From NCBI GenBank assembly GCA_958496175.1, contig OY292279.1, positions 6,448,001 through 6,512,000 on the forward strand: a DNA stretch of 64,000 nucleotides, read 5' to 3'. Below, piece after piece: positions 28,201 through 43,200 of the stretch. Numbering within the stretch: the stretch's first letter is position 1; each line of letters begins with the position of its first letter. The DNA comes from Sisyra terminalis. Taxonomy: Eukaryota; Arthropoda; Insecta; Neuroptera; Sisyridae. Below the pieces are notes generated by a model. That model ran no database searches. It worked only from the letters and a program-made list of their open reading frames with translations, and was not told the DNA's origin. Both the position numbers and the translations under genes were made by a program.

Positions 28201-31200
28201 AAATATATTCAGCTGAAACCAAAAAAAAAAAATAAGGATAAGTAGGTACTAAGGTACTAAGAAATTTTTTTTTCATTCATAAGGAAAAGTCAATTAATTA
28301 ATGTAATATTTTAGATTAAGTACGTTTATGGTTTGAGCCTAGATTGCAAATTTGAGAGGTTAAATTAAAAAAAATCTTTGCTGTTCATTTTGTGAAGCTT
28401 TTCTCATATTTAATGCAAAGATTTAAGAATGGAAATAGCACAAGGTAGAAAGAGTACAACGATTATTAAATATTTTAAAAGACAATTACAAAAACAGACC
28501 GAAAAGTAATGTAAATGTCATAAAAATTTTTTTAGCTAACATCAAAATATAATGTTGCAGTCAATTTTGAGCTTAATTTGATCAAGTCTACAAAATATTT
28601 AATTTAAAAAGCAACAAAATCATTAAATTTAATGATTAAAACCACTTACAATATTTGGAATTTAGTGAGGCCTGGTATATTTTAATACTCTTGGAAAATT
28701 TTGAAAAGAAAAACTATGTTAATTTATCCTTTAAAAATCATTTTACACGAAGATATCTAAGCAAAAAAGTAGGATAATCAATTGCATCAAATAGTTAAAA
28801 TAAAGTTTTAAGCTTTTATTTATTGAGTAAAGCTTAAATACTTTCGTAATATGTCCAAATTTTAGTCAAATTGGTTCACACATTGTTGAGAAAAATATAT
28901 TTTCTGATTTATATTTTCTCAAATATAATTTGAGATATCAAATATAATATTTCTTATATCTTCCCAAATAAAAAAATATAGGAAGATAAAATTTGGAGTA
29001 TAGAAGTATCATTTTAGTACTAATATAAGTACTATTTAAAAAAAAAGTTCAAATATTAATGATAGCATTGTTATCGTCCTAAAGCTTTTTCTATATTCTT
29101 TGTTTTAGTCAACATTGTTGATCAATCGAAAAATTATTAAATATATTTTTGTCATAATTTTAAAAACAATTTCATTGATTACGAAAATAAAATTTTGCTT
29201 AAAAATTTAGAATAAATTCATACACAATAACATAAGTTTTTTTAACAATGAAAAAAATTTTCCTCATTTTCCAGCTAAGGAAATATTTTTTTAAATTTTT
29301 AGTAACAAATTCCTTGGATCTTGCTTCAAATTGCGATTATAGTTGGATCGTTTGAAAAAAAAATTTTCTTGTTAGTGTTAAAAGATTTAATATAAAAATG
29401 ATTAATTAAATACTTTGTTTTTACATATCGACGTTCTAATTAGTAAACAGTTTAACTCGATTGTTGTAAACTTTTCAGGAGAGAAAATTAGTTTCATTAA
29501 TTCATAAATGATGCAATTAATAATAATAAAAGTAATATTGTTGAAAATATGATGAAAATAGTTTGAACTAAGAAACTTTTTTAGAGTTAGACAATTTGCA
29601 TTCCAAAATTATAATTAAGATAGGAATTAAAGTGACCAAATAAATCAATTGAATTATTTTGTATTAACTAAATTAATATTTTTCATAGATTAACTTCTAT
29701 ATAACCAGCTAGATTTATAAATATCGCTAACATTAACTAATATAAAGTAGTAATTGATTTTAGTTATTCTTTATTATTTAAAGACATAAAATCTAATCTA
29801 AATAAGATTATAAATCTTTAGTATGGGACAATTCGAGTTTTGTTATTGTAATTTGGAATAACTGTTTTGGTCGAAAAGTGTGATAAACTTTTTTTGAATC
29901 CTCAAAAACACAAAATTTGTTATTTTACTTATTGATATTCTAAAATTTATTATAGGAAAAGTTGATTTCTACAAACGATAGAAAAATATTGGTAAATATA
30001 TGGAATTGTCTTGATATATTTCTTAAAATCTTATTTTGTTAATATCTTAACAGACCAATAGAAAACTCCCCGGTCTACCATAGTAAAACACATTTTTTTG
30101 GCAAAATTCGATTTTATTATTCAACATAGTTGCCTTCGAGGGCGATACAGCGATTATAGCGATCTTCCAACTTTTTGCTACCATTTTAGTAGTACGATTT
30201 GTCTTTTGCTTCAAAATAGGCCTCAGTTTCGGGGACTACTTCTTCATTGGCGCTAAATTTATTTCCAGCGAACATTCTTTTGAGGTCTGAGACAAGGAAA
30301 AAGTCGCTGGGGAAAAGATCTGGGGAATATGGTGGATGCGGAAGCAATTTGAAGTCCAATTCATGCAATTTTGCCATTGTTTTCATTGATTTGTGACACG
30401 GTGCATTATCTTGATGAAACAGTAGTTTTTTCTTCTTCAAATGAAGCCATTTTTTTTAAATGATCCAATAACGCTGTATAATAATTGCTGTTGATGGTCT
30501 GGCTCTTTTGGAGGTAATCAATGAATATTATAACTTCCGCATCCCAGAATACTGATGCCATAATCTTGCCAGCTGACTGTTGTGTTTTTTCTTGCTTTGG
30601 ATTTGGTTCATCGTGTGCAGTCCACTCAGCTGACTGTCGATTGGACTCCAGAGTGAAATGATGGAGCTATGTTCTATCCATTGTTACATATCGATGCAAA
30701 AATTCAGGTTTATGGCGCTTAAAAAGCTTCAAATACTGCTCAGAATCATTAACACGTTGTTGATTTTGATCGATTGTGAGCTCGCGCGGTACCCATTTTA
30801 CAAACAGCTTTCTCATGGACAAATATTCGTGAATGATATGATGTATACATTCAGATGAGATCTTCACAATATCTGCTATCGCGGTCAACTTCACTTTACG
30901 GTCATTCAAAATTATTTTGTGAATTTTTTTGATGTTTTCGTCGGTGACAGCATCTTTTGGGTGTCCACTGCGTTTGCCGTCTTCGGTGCTCATTTCACCA
31001 CGTTTAAACTTAGCATACCAATCAATGATGGTTGATTTTCTTGGTGCAGACCCCGGAAATTCTTCATCAAGCCAAGATTATGCTTCAACTGTATGTTTTC
31101 CCTTCAAAAAGCAATATTTTAGCAGCACATGAAGTTCTTTTTTTCCATCTTTTTCAAATAACAAAAGTAGCTACACTCACAACGCAATATTTCACAAACT

Positions 31201-34200
31201 AATGATCGGACTGTTGTCAAATTTTGGCACGTATCATTTAAAGATTGGTCCTAACTAAAAATTATATGGATTTTATACTAGCACCGCCATTTGTGTGTCA
31301 GACTGGGGAATTTTCAATTGACCTAATACTTTATCAATAACTAAATAATTGATTTTTCGTAAGTACTAATACTAAACTATTTTGTCCCAAACCATTAACA
31401 GGAATCATGGAACTCTTTCACGAGCCCCTATGAACGATTTTTTATCGGTTGATAAAAGAAAATTTTGCAAAATTCGAACTTGAAAATTTTTTTGGTCAGT
31501 TGAATAGCTCGTTGAAAAGTCAAAATTGAGTTTACTTTATTTTTCTTTGATATAGTAAAGTCTATTCATCCGAAAAAAAATAATTTGTAGTTAATATTAT
31601 ATTCAGTAACAACTGAATCTTCGGTTTTATTCACCGGGTATATTGAAGAATATAATTATCCTTCATTGTATCGCTTAAAAAATTTAAAGTTCAAGTATTC
31701 AACCATGGATTAATTAACAATGTTTGAAAGTTGGAAATATTATACTGAACTTAGGTGGTTTTCTAATTGTTAAGATTTCAGCAACATATTTAGACAATTT
31801 TTCTTTGGTAACATTCGATCTAAAAGAAATGAATTATGTGCTTACCAAGCTCAGGGCACATAAAGAATTATATTTCTCTACAGAAAATACAAGAAAATTA
31901 TTTCCAAAAAAAAGCTCAATTCTATAGAAAATTCTGTGAATATATAAAGTCATACAAACAATAGAAATTTATACAATTTTTCAAATTTTCTTTTACCGAA
32001 ATCTTTTTCTACCCAAAAAATTATTCTAAACTCTTCTTTTTTCTATGGAGTTGAGCTGAAATGGGAAGCTTAAAGAAGAATTTAGAATAATTTGTTGGGT
32101 AGAAAAAAATTTCGGTAATGGAAAATTTGAAAAATTGTATAAATTTCTATTGTTTTGATGACTTTATATATTCACAGAAGACCCATAGATGTAGCCATTA
32201 TTTTCGGACTCTCAAGGCTTATTAATATTAACCTTTTTTTTTTGCTTCCAAAATATAAATTATTTAGATCAAAAGATCAATTTTTTCTCACCATAATACT
32301 ATTTTCTTATCGATTAAAAAACATTGAAAATTTTCAACCAAATTGTGCAACAATTTACATAAAAACAATCAAATAGTTACCATTACAAGAAGCGATTATT
32401 TATAATGCCACATAAAAAACGGGAAACCATAAATTGTTGGCCACTCTCATTTTCTATTAGAATTACTCGATAAAAAATTACCACCAAATACTTCTTGTTA
32501 AATAATCGTTTTTAACTATGACTCAATAGTAATCCTAAAGGAAATTCAAAAGAATTGCATAATTCTACTAACGGTTAATTTGTATAAAATTATTTGAATG
32601 TTTGGTTGGTTTTACGAAATAATATGAGGTTTGTTAATACCTCATTGATAAAGTGCTATGTGGTAATAACTTCAGGTTATTTTTGTGATAATGAAAATTA
32701 TTATAAAGTCTAAAAAATACCTGTAACTTCGTCAGCTTAATATTTGGTACACTAAATTAGAGAATTCAAGATAGTCAAGTTAATTTCCAATTGGAATCAA
32801 AAGATAATTTATAAAATTTTTCACGTAGATATTTTCATGTTATCACTGTTTGTTTTTTTTTTTATTTCAATGCTATGGTGCAATACGAATGGAAATAAAA
32901 AAAAATGTTTAGCATTGTACATTGAAATTAAAGTACACTGTACTACCATTAAATATTACTTTTACTATCTAGTAAGGTATACCTTCAAAGTATTATTAAA
33001 ATAGGGAAAATTATTGCCTTTAAGCGTAAATTAAACACACGTATCTAATAGGCAATTACACATGTTTCAATGTAGTTATATTGACGTCAGTTCAATTGAA
33101 TATTGGTGCAATTTTTTAAACATATGATTGGAATACGAAAATATTCAAATTGAGAAATTTGAATTGATCAATTTTCAATTTAATGATCGAAATTTTCAAG
33201 AAAATTGGTCAATCACATGCGAGAACTACTGAAAATATATAGGATTTCTACAGAAGTCTATAGGGAGGAAAGTTGCACTACAAAATTTAATTTTTTTCAA
33301 GTGTAAGCATTTTTCGGGGTAGGTTTTTATCAGTTGGCTTATCTGTAGAGCTTGGGGTTTTCGATTCTAGTGCTGAACTAGTCGAATAGGGTTGGCCAGT
33401 TATTGAAATTTGTTTGGGTTACAATAGAATAAAGTAGGGACCCAAGGAACACATTTAGCCTAACTTTCCCTAAAACTTGTTCTGGTTAGCCGTATGGGAA
33501 CTACGCAAAATATACAGGATTTATACAGTAGTCTATATAGAGAAAATTTATTCTTAAAAGTTAAACTTTTTCTAGTTTATGCATTTTTCGGGGTAGGTTT
33601 TTATTAGTAAGCTTTTAACTGTAGAGCTTAGGATTTTCAATTCCATTACTGAACTAATCGAATAGCCAGGGTTGGTCAGTTATTGAAATTTGCTTGGCTT
33701 ACAATAGAATAAAATAGGAACTCAAGGAACACATTTAGCTTAGGTTTCTCTAAAATTTGTCCTGGTAAGCCATATGGGAATTATATAAAATATACAGGAT
33801 TTATACAGTAGTTTATATGGAGGAAAGTTATTCTTAAAAGTTAAACTTTTTCTAGTTTATGCATTATTGCGATAGGTTTTTATAGTAGGCTTATATCTGT
33901 AGAGCTTGGGGTTTTCGATTCCAGTACTGAACTAGTCAAATAGCCAGGGTTGGTTAGTTATTGTAATTTGCTTGGGTTACAATAAAAGAAAGTAGGGATC
34001 CAAGGAACAAATTTAGCCTAAGTTTCCCTAAAACTTGTACTGGTAAGCCGTATGGGAACTACGCAAAATATACAGGAGTTATACAGTAGTCTATAGAGAG
34101 AAAAGTTATTCTTAAAAGTTAAACTTTTTCTAGTTTATGCATTTTTCGGGGTAGATTTTTATCAGTTGGCTTATATCTCTAGAGCTTGGGGTTTTCGATT

Positions 34201-37200
34201 CCAGTATTGAACTAGTTGAATTGCCAGGGTTGGTTAGTTATTGAAATTTGCTTGGCTTACAATAGAAGAAAATAGGGATCCATGGAACATATTTAACCTA
34301 GGTTTCTCTAAAATTTGTCGTGGTAAGCTGAATGGGAACTACATAAAACACAGGATTTATACAGTAGTCTATAGGGAGGAAAGTTATACTAAAAAGTTAA
34401 ACTTTTTTAGTTTATGCGTATTTCGGAGTAGGTTTTTATCAGTTGGCTTATCTGTAGAACTTGAAGTTTTCGATTCCAGTATTGACCTAGTCGAATAGCC
34501 AGAATTGGCCTGTTATTGAAACTTGTTTGGGTTACAATAGAATAAAGTAGGGACCCAAGGAACATATTTAACCTAGGTTTCTCTAAAATTTGTCCTGGTA
34601 AGCCCTATGAGAACTACATAAAATATACAGGATTTCTACAGAAGTCAATAGGAAGAAAAGTTATAGTAAAAAGTTAAACTTTTTCTAGTTTAGGCATATT
34701 TCGGGGTAAGTTTTTATCAGTAGGGTTATATCTTTAGAGCTTGGGGTTTTCGATTCCAGTACTGAACTAGTCGAATAGCCAGGGTTGGTTAGTTATTGAA
34801 ATTTGCTTGGCTTACAATAGAATAAAGTATGAACCCAAGGCCAACCCAGGGTTGGCCAGTTATTGTAATTTGCTTGGCTTAAAGTAGAAGAAAGTAGGGA
34901 CCCAAGCAACATATTTAACATAGGTTTCTCTAATCCTCGTCCTGGTAAACCATATGGCGGAAAAATCTAAATGAAAATATTTTCCGGAAAAACCCCTAAT
35001 TAAATTCAAGAAAAAATTTTAAATCCCAAAGGTAGCGACATGTTTACCAACATTGATATCCTCGGTTGCTTTACGGAACCGATTTTTGCTGGCTTTAAAA
35101 AAAAAAAAGTTTTTGTACTTATTAAATTATAAACACCTGTTTCAATAGTCAGATTAGAACAAGAAGATATATAGCAATGAAAATAAATGTGGGAAAGAGA
35201 GAGCGTTTTTTCTCTGTATTGTTACGTAATTGTTCGCCTTACCTAGTCCAAGCGAATCGATAATGTTTTCATTGTGATGCAAGAATGTCGTCGTTGATTA
35301 CCTCTTCTTTGTTCAAATTGCATAATGCAAGGCATTTGTCCATTGCGAACAAAAAGAAAGAGAAAACACGAGAAATGTTCTCAATTATTGTCGAGAACAA
35401 AAATTTTCAAGTTGAACAGCCAACGTTTATTTGGTATCATTATACGTTAATATCATCACTGTGACAACTCAATTCCGTATTGAGTGCATACGCTTGAAGT
35501 ACTCCAACAAAGAGATTCGAATCTCCACTTGGCACTCTTATATTTATTGTTATTGAATAATAAGTGAAAGTTTCGGCTTTTATTATCATTAATATCATTA
35601 TTTTAACCTTTAATTACATTGGTGCCACAAAACAACACAACTAGACAGTGTATAGAACTATGAGGGATTTTCACAGTTTAGATTTGAATATTTTTTCATA
35701 CTTTCCCCACATTATTTTCGCATTAATCCATCACATTTGTAATTACCTTAATTGAAAGACCAAATGTTCAAGTTATATGTATGTAACGTTTCTCTTTAGA
35801 GGCGACAATATTAACGGAGTAATTATGGTTGAATAAATGATGAGATTAAAATGATTTAAATGAAAAATTACGAAAGCGAAGTTCAATGAAATTATTAAGT
35901 CTTCTTTTGGGTTTACGTAATCGTTGCATTTAATCCTCTTATTCAATTTTAATAGTCTTATAATTAATGTTCAGTTTCCTCACGTTTTTTTTTCCAAAAA
36001 TAATAACTCTTCTACATAAAATTCGATTTCTATAATAAAATTCTACTAATTTTAATTTGTTGCATCAATTTCGGTTCAAAAGGGTTCCTTAGTAAAAACG
36101 GAAATTTAATTTAATAGTGGAAAGTAATTGCGAAAAAATAAAGGTAGTTTATACCTAAGTCTAGGACCTAGAGAATAATTAGAATCACTTTAAAAAATGA
36201 TCAAATCATAAGTTTGTTCCCCAATTTTCAAACTATATTGAGATAAAGTTTGCACCAAGAAAATATTAATATAAAATGAATCGAAGAAAGGGAACCAAAT
36301 TTTTGCTGATTTCATTTTCGAGGAAAAATGGAATTAATGGATAATAATTAGGGTGATTTTTGGTCTTTTTTTGACTTTTTTTGGACCCATCGTGAAATTT
36401 TGTTGGAAATACTAAAAAAAAAAATTCTTTGAAAGTTTGAGCCCTTAATATTAATTTTAAGTCCTCGACCAAGACGAGTAAAAATTTCCCATTGAAAATA
36501 CACGGAAACTCTGATTTTTTATTTTTAAATTTCTATATATCAGCGGCATTTCATGGGATCGCTTTTACCGAACATGGTTTTTTCTCAGAATTAAACGCTC
36601 TACAAAAGTGCCCATAGCGACAAAGTCGTAACTCACACCGGTGAGGTAGTACGGGCCACTGAACCTGATTTTTCCATGAAATTCGCGTTTTTTTTTGCAT
36701 TTATCTCGTAAATAACAAGAGCTACGGAAAAATTATAAATGAATAACTTGTTGAGAATTTGATTTCCTACAAAAATGTTCCTGTAGACCAAATCGCGAAG
36801 ATCAATATTAAACGAGATATTAAGCCTTGAGTTTTATGGAAAAATCAGGTTCAGTGGCCCGTACTACCTCACCGGTGTGAGTTACGACTTTGTCGCAATG
36901 GACACTTTTGTAGAGCGTTTAATTCTGAGAAAAAACCATCTTCGGTAAAAGCGATCCCATGAAATGCCGCTGAGATATAGAAATTTAAAAATAAAAAATC
37001 AGAGTTTCCGTGTATTTTCAATGGGAAATTTTTACTCGTCTTGGTCGAGGACTTAAAATTAATATTAAGGGCTCAAACTTTCAGAGATTTTTTTTTTTTT
37101 TGGTATTTCCAACAAAATTTCACGATGGGACCAAAAAAAAATCACCCTAATAATAATATATGTCCTATGACTCAAATTCTTCTTAATTACGACGCCATTC

Positions 37201-40200
37201 AACAGTTTTTGGCTGTCATCATCAGGTCTAAACAAATCATCAGGAAATAAAATACTTATCAATATAAAAAAAAATCTTTTAAAATTTTCGTCAAAATTCA
37301 AATCGAGTAACCAATCAAAATTTCGGATTTTTTCCATATAACTCGATAGAAACCACTAAATGTACCAATTATTTTCTAATCGCCGGAAAATTGAGAAAAA
37401 TGGTTTACTTCGGTAGCAAAAATTTTATTTACAACAGGTGTTATAAGTTTTAAGATATTTTAGAGCTTATTTTCTCAAGAAAAATCCTCGAGATTTGAAC
37501 TTAGGTTTTGAACTTTAAATTTTAATATTTGAGAGATCAAATATTGAATTCTTCTTATTATGTTGTTAATCTGATTCCAGAAACCCAAAAAGTTAAACAT
37601 TGATAAGTATCCATGTTGTTTAAGTCCTTGTGTTTTTTAAATATAATAATTAAATTGTGGGCAATAAGAACGAAGCTTCTTGTGGAATATTATTTATTTT
37701 ATCGCCAACGTTTCGTCAGTCATTGCTGACTTCTTCAGGGCTCTATAATGAAAATACATAACATTTAGAAAATAAAGACACATTACTTATTTATAGTTTT
37801 GACAATAATGTGTTGCTATTTTTTAAATGTTATCTATTTTCATTATAGAGCCCTGAAGAAATCAACAATGACTGACGAAACGTTGGCGATAAAATAAATA
37901 ATATTCCACAAGAAGCTTCGTCCTTTTTGCCCACAATTTAATTATTATATTTAAAAAAGACAAGGACTTAAACAACATGGATACTTATCAATGTTTAACT
38001 TTTTGGGTTTCTGGAATCAGATTAACAACATAATAAGAAGAATTCAATATTTGATCTCTCAAATATTAAAATTTAAAGTTCAAAACCTAAGTTCAAGTCT
38101 CGAGGATTTTTCTTGAGAAAATAAGCTCTAAAATATCTTAAAACTTATAACACCTGTTGTAAAAAAAATTTTTGCTACCAGAGTAAACCATTTTTCTCAA
38201 TTTCCCGGCGATTAGAATATAATTGGTACATTTAGTGATTTCTATCGAGTAATTCGGAAAAAACGGAAAATTTTGATTAGTTACTCGATATGACTTTGGA
38301 CGACAGATTTAGCTGAATTTTCTAAATTTTCCGGTCTTAAAAATCATAATTAATTATATTCTTTTAACAAGAAAGCTTTGCACTTTTGATTTGCTTAAAT
38401 TGGTTGAAATTGATAGAGTATCAATATTTTATGAAAAACCATTGTGTTTTCCGGAAAATTCATTGGAATTTACACAAAATGAACGAATTAAGTTGGAATT
38501 TGACCAAAGTATTTTAATTTATAACTCTTTTAGTTGTAAGAATTTGGAAAAAAAATCTTTTTCACTAAGAAAATTTTTCAAAATTCATCTAAAATCATTT
38601 CTCCAAAAAAACAGTTCTCGTTACCTCTTCCAGTTCCACATTGCACGTTAGATTCTTTCTTTAATTATTATAATGAGATTCCGGCAATGACGTAACATAG
38701 ATCTGTTACATGTCTCACTTTCGAATGAGTAAACGATCGATTTCTGTATATTTAATATTTTTTTTTTCGGTCAATATTGCGGAAATTATTTAACAAATAT
38801 TATTTTTTTCACTTATATCATTAAGAGAGTCGACACGAGACTGAGAAGAGAAAAAAAAGAAATTTTACATCCTTATAATTTGTGTTCCATACTTATGTTA
38901 GCACAATGTTAGCCCCTTTTTGGAAATGAAAAAAAAAACGGTTTCAAAATTTTCCCAAACTGAAATCATAGTTGAACCGGTTTGTGTTGCATTTGATAAA
39001 ATGTTTTTTTTTTTTATGTAACAGGTCCGTAATTAGAACTAGTTTTGAAATACAGAAAGAAAGAGGAACCGGTATTGGTTGGTATGCATTTAAAATGGTG
39101 TTGATGCAATTCTTGATTTTATTTGAAAAATAATGTAAATATTGTTGATATGAGGTAAATGTGAAATTTGAAAAATCGCACCTATTGGTCAACGAATGAA
39201 TATTTCATGTAATTTTTTTTTATGTCAATTTCATCAACGGAAGTTTGGTAGTTATTTGATAGTAAATTTCATATAAGGAAATTGGATAATAGCCTTGGAA
39301 AACATAAGTTATTTTTTAGTATAGTCTTGGCAAATTTTAGTTTTTTTTATAATCAATTGTATATTTAATAATGGTACTTTTTGGCTGCCAAATTACTCTA
39401 CTGGAAGAAGAAGTAGTAATCTATCCCAAGAATTAGTGTGAGTTTTACAGTTCAACTAAAAAATTTTCTTCAGTTAATTGTTGACTTCGTCAAATAAATT
39501 GGGTAGCAAAATTAAATTGAAAATCTTTCCCAACTCTTGCAATAGTTTCTGAGATTTATAGATTGTGATTAATTCTAGAAATTAAAAGACAAATACAAAA
39601 GATTTCTTATAGAAATCAATGATAAAGAATTCATTCAAATTCATGTTAATTTGTTTGAAAATAATGATTTACCAGGGATTGATTAAATGAAATAAATCCT
39701 AATATAATCATTTTTTTTTTGATTGATACTTTTGGTAAATCAAAGTTCAAGAATCCTTACGTAGGCAAATGATCAAAATTCATTTTTCAAAGCTCAAAAA
39801 ACCCTGTGAAATTAAGTTTACTTTTTGATTTATTAAATTGGCAGAAATTAAGATAGTCTTAAAAAAAATCAACTAAAATTAATCGAGAACTATACAAACA
39901 TTGATCTCAAAGTAAACAAAATACCTTTCGAAGTACTTTATGGTACTTTTAAACCCCAAAATCAGTTGAAGAAAGTACGAAACTACGGTAAACTGGATCA
40001 TCCAACTAAACCAAACTTTCATGGAAATATTTTCAAAATTTGTGGCCTAAAATTTTTTTGGGGAACTAAAAAGCACATTTCTTTTTCTACAGAAACAAGA
40101 ATTAATTTTATTTGGACATTTAATGTCCAAAATTCAATATTGACATCTGAAGATTTATATAAACTATTTTGGTAAAAGAAGACTCAATATTTTTGATCAA

Positions 40201-43200
40201 TTGGAAATTCTTTACTTGATGAAAATTAAAATAGAACAGCTGGAATTCTACAGTGTTTTCAAGGTTTTAAAACCACTTTGAAGTGTTTGCTTTTCAAATG
40301 AAAGTAAAGACTTTGTTTTCCACTTTAAAATATAATTGGTCAAACCCAAAGTTCAAGTAACATATGGATCAATAGAAAAAAAAATTAATTGTCTTTAAAA
40401 TTATTTATTTTATAGGATAAATTGGAGTATCCAAAAGTTAAAATTTAACAAATTTGTTGATTTACTTTTTATTTTCGAATGCTTTTCATGATATTTTGGA
40501 ATCCAAAGACTAAAATCTGCCGAAGATTTTATCAAATGATGATCCATAAAGATGACTATTAAATTCGTAGTCTTAACAACATATTTACCAAAAAAAGAAA
40601 AATAAATATTCATCTTCTAAAACAATGTTAGGGCCTTAGCATCAACTAAGAATGAAAATGCCAGGAATCAACTCCTTAATCGCTATACTACTAGTGGCTA
40701 AGTGGTAAATTTATATTCTTAAGAAAAAAATATTTCTGTAGAATTATAAGAAAAAAAAGGCTAAATATTTTAATTTTTCTATTATAAATTTTCATCAATA
40801 TATATTTTTAAGTTTGAAACTGATTTTAAGAAAAAAATTATTAAATTCAAATTTGGAATCACTTACATACAAGTACAATGATTTCTTTATCTCTCCGATT
40901 AATTTTTTCCACAAATAAACCGTTGAAAATGAAAGTGAAGTAAATCTATTTCAAAAAGGATATATCAGACAATTAAATCTATTATACTATTTTCGACCAA
41001 TTTCGGTTCAAAGTTTCATTGATCAGTTAATTATTTATACCGAAATCTAAGACGAAGAAAAAAAATCCTTCAGAATGCATCACAAAAAATAAATTGTTCT
41101 GAGAACTGCACATAATGTGCAATTTTATCAATGATTTGTGAAGTTCTAATCATTATAGCTGAATTCTTGTTTCTACTTATATTTTTTTCATACGACGAAA
41201 AACGATGAAAATCAAAGTTTAATTGCAGAAAATAAAATCCGGAACTGTACAGTTATTAAAAAATTGAAGCTTAATACTTCCAAATAAGTATTATACAAAT
41301 GACTCAAAATTAAACACAGTAGAAGTGCTGTGTATACAATATATAAGATATATTGCGGTCCAATTTATGTAGTATAATTTAATATAATAATATATAAAAA
41401 TCATACCATAAACATAAATTTGAACAGAAATTCAAACAAAAATATTCGTGACGTATTGCCCAGATACGTATTTCGATTGCCAAGCAATCTTCCTCAGTGG
41501 TCATCAAGTAGTATGGATCACTCCATAACTGTTTGTGATGATTTCCAGCAATTATGAAGTGATCCAAACTACTTGGTGACCACTGAGGAAGATTGCTTGG
41601 CAATCGAAATACATATCTGGGCAATAGTCACGAATATTTTTGTTTGAACTTCTGTTCAAATCTATGTTTCTGGTATGATTTTTATATATTATTATATTAA
41701 AGTATACTACATAAATTGGACCGCAATATATTCTATATATTGTATACACAGCATAACTGTTCAAAGTCAGCGAAAAAAATTTAATTTGATCAGTAGTAGT
41801 GCAAAGTCTTCATTTTACGATCGTTACATTTTTAAGGATATAATGTATTTTATACTAATATTTAATACTAAATTTTTACCCAAATACGAAAGATTTTTTT
41901 GCATAACTAAAGACTATATAGAATGATTAACGAACTGTAATAATTTTTTTCTGATAAATTTTTTTTCTAAGAGTTCATTCTTTCCTAATTGGTTTCCACT
42001 GACATAATTTTAGCCCTCAGAAGAAAAAGGATTAAAAAGAGTAAAAGAAGGAGTACTAGACGTAAATTCTGTTTTTAAGGCCTTGTTAATTTAATGTAGA
42101 TATTTTGTTAAATGCACCATTTGTTAAACTTCGAGCAAAAAGTTGAAAATATTGTAAGATTTATATTAGGCACAAGTTAAATGTTGAATAACTTTTATTG
42201 GAGTGATTTAATCGAAACTTTATAAGAGACTTTTAGTGTAGAGCGTTAAATTTTACGTTAGAATAATTTGACTTTAAATCTGTTAATTCATTTGTTTCTG
42301 AGAAAAAAAATTAAAAGTAAAAAGTAAAATAATCCCATGTTATTTAAATGGTAAAAATAACTTGATTCCGGCACAGTTTAATCAGGAAATTAAGAGCTTA
42401 ATTGTATTGATTTTTTTTTTATATCTTAAACTAAAAATTCAGGAGGCGATCGCTGTAAAAAAATCAATTTGGGAAATAACGGACACCCTAATGTAATGTG
42501 TATGGGTAGAGTGTGTAATTTTTTAATTTTTATTAATTTATTGAATTTAAATTGAAAATATTTTATTTTTGTGAATCAAGGTATTTTATTAATTAATTTT
42601 ATTATTATATATTTAATTATTTATAATAATATCTCTTAAAAAAATTGTCATATTTTGAAATGTTGAGTTAGTTATTATTATTTAATTACAAATATTTTAT
42701 ATTATCTATATTATATGTATATTATTATAGTTTTGAAATTTAGGCATGATTGACATATTTTGTAATTATTTTAATTTTTTATAGAAGCTTGATGAAGTTA
42801 CGATACGTAACGAAACGTAGCTAATTGAATAATAAAAATATTAAATAAAAACACCGATCTTAAACAATCTGAATTGTCGTCGTATTTAAAAAAATAAAAG
42901 CTGAGATCTGAATTTTATCATCTATTTTCTAAAATGTTCGATATTTTGCTTTAAAAATGTTGTATTACGTAAACGTTACAAATGGAAGTTATATCTTCCT
43001 TCTCATTGACAGGGGTTTGATTTTTCTTAGAGGGTAGTAATGCCTGCACAGATATATGAAGGAAGATTTAAGCCTTCCTTTAAGGAAACTTTTATATTAA
43101 AATTTTATAAGGAGTGAAGGTATTAGTCTCTAAATTCCGATAAAGCATTGCAACAAAAACGTCCTCATATTTTAGAAAATTTTATCAATATTTGTATTAA

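Noticed and set aside
33223..34965. CRISPR-like repeat array
   Set aside because: Units are about 277 bp without unique spacers, in a spliced eukaryotic genome; this is a satellite.
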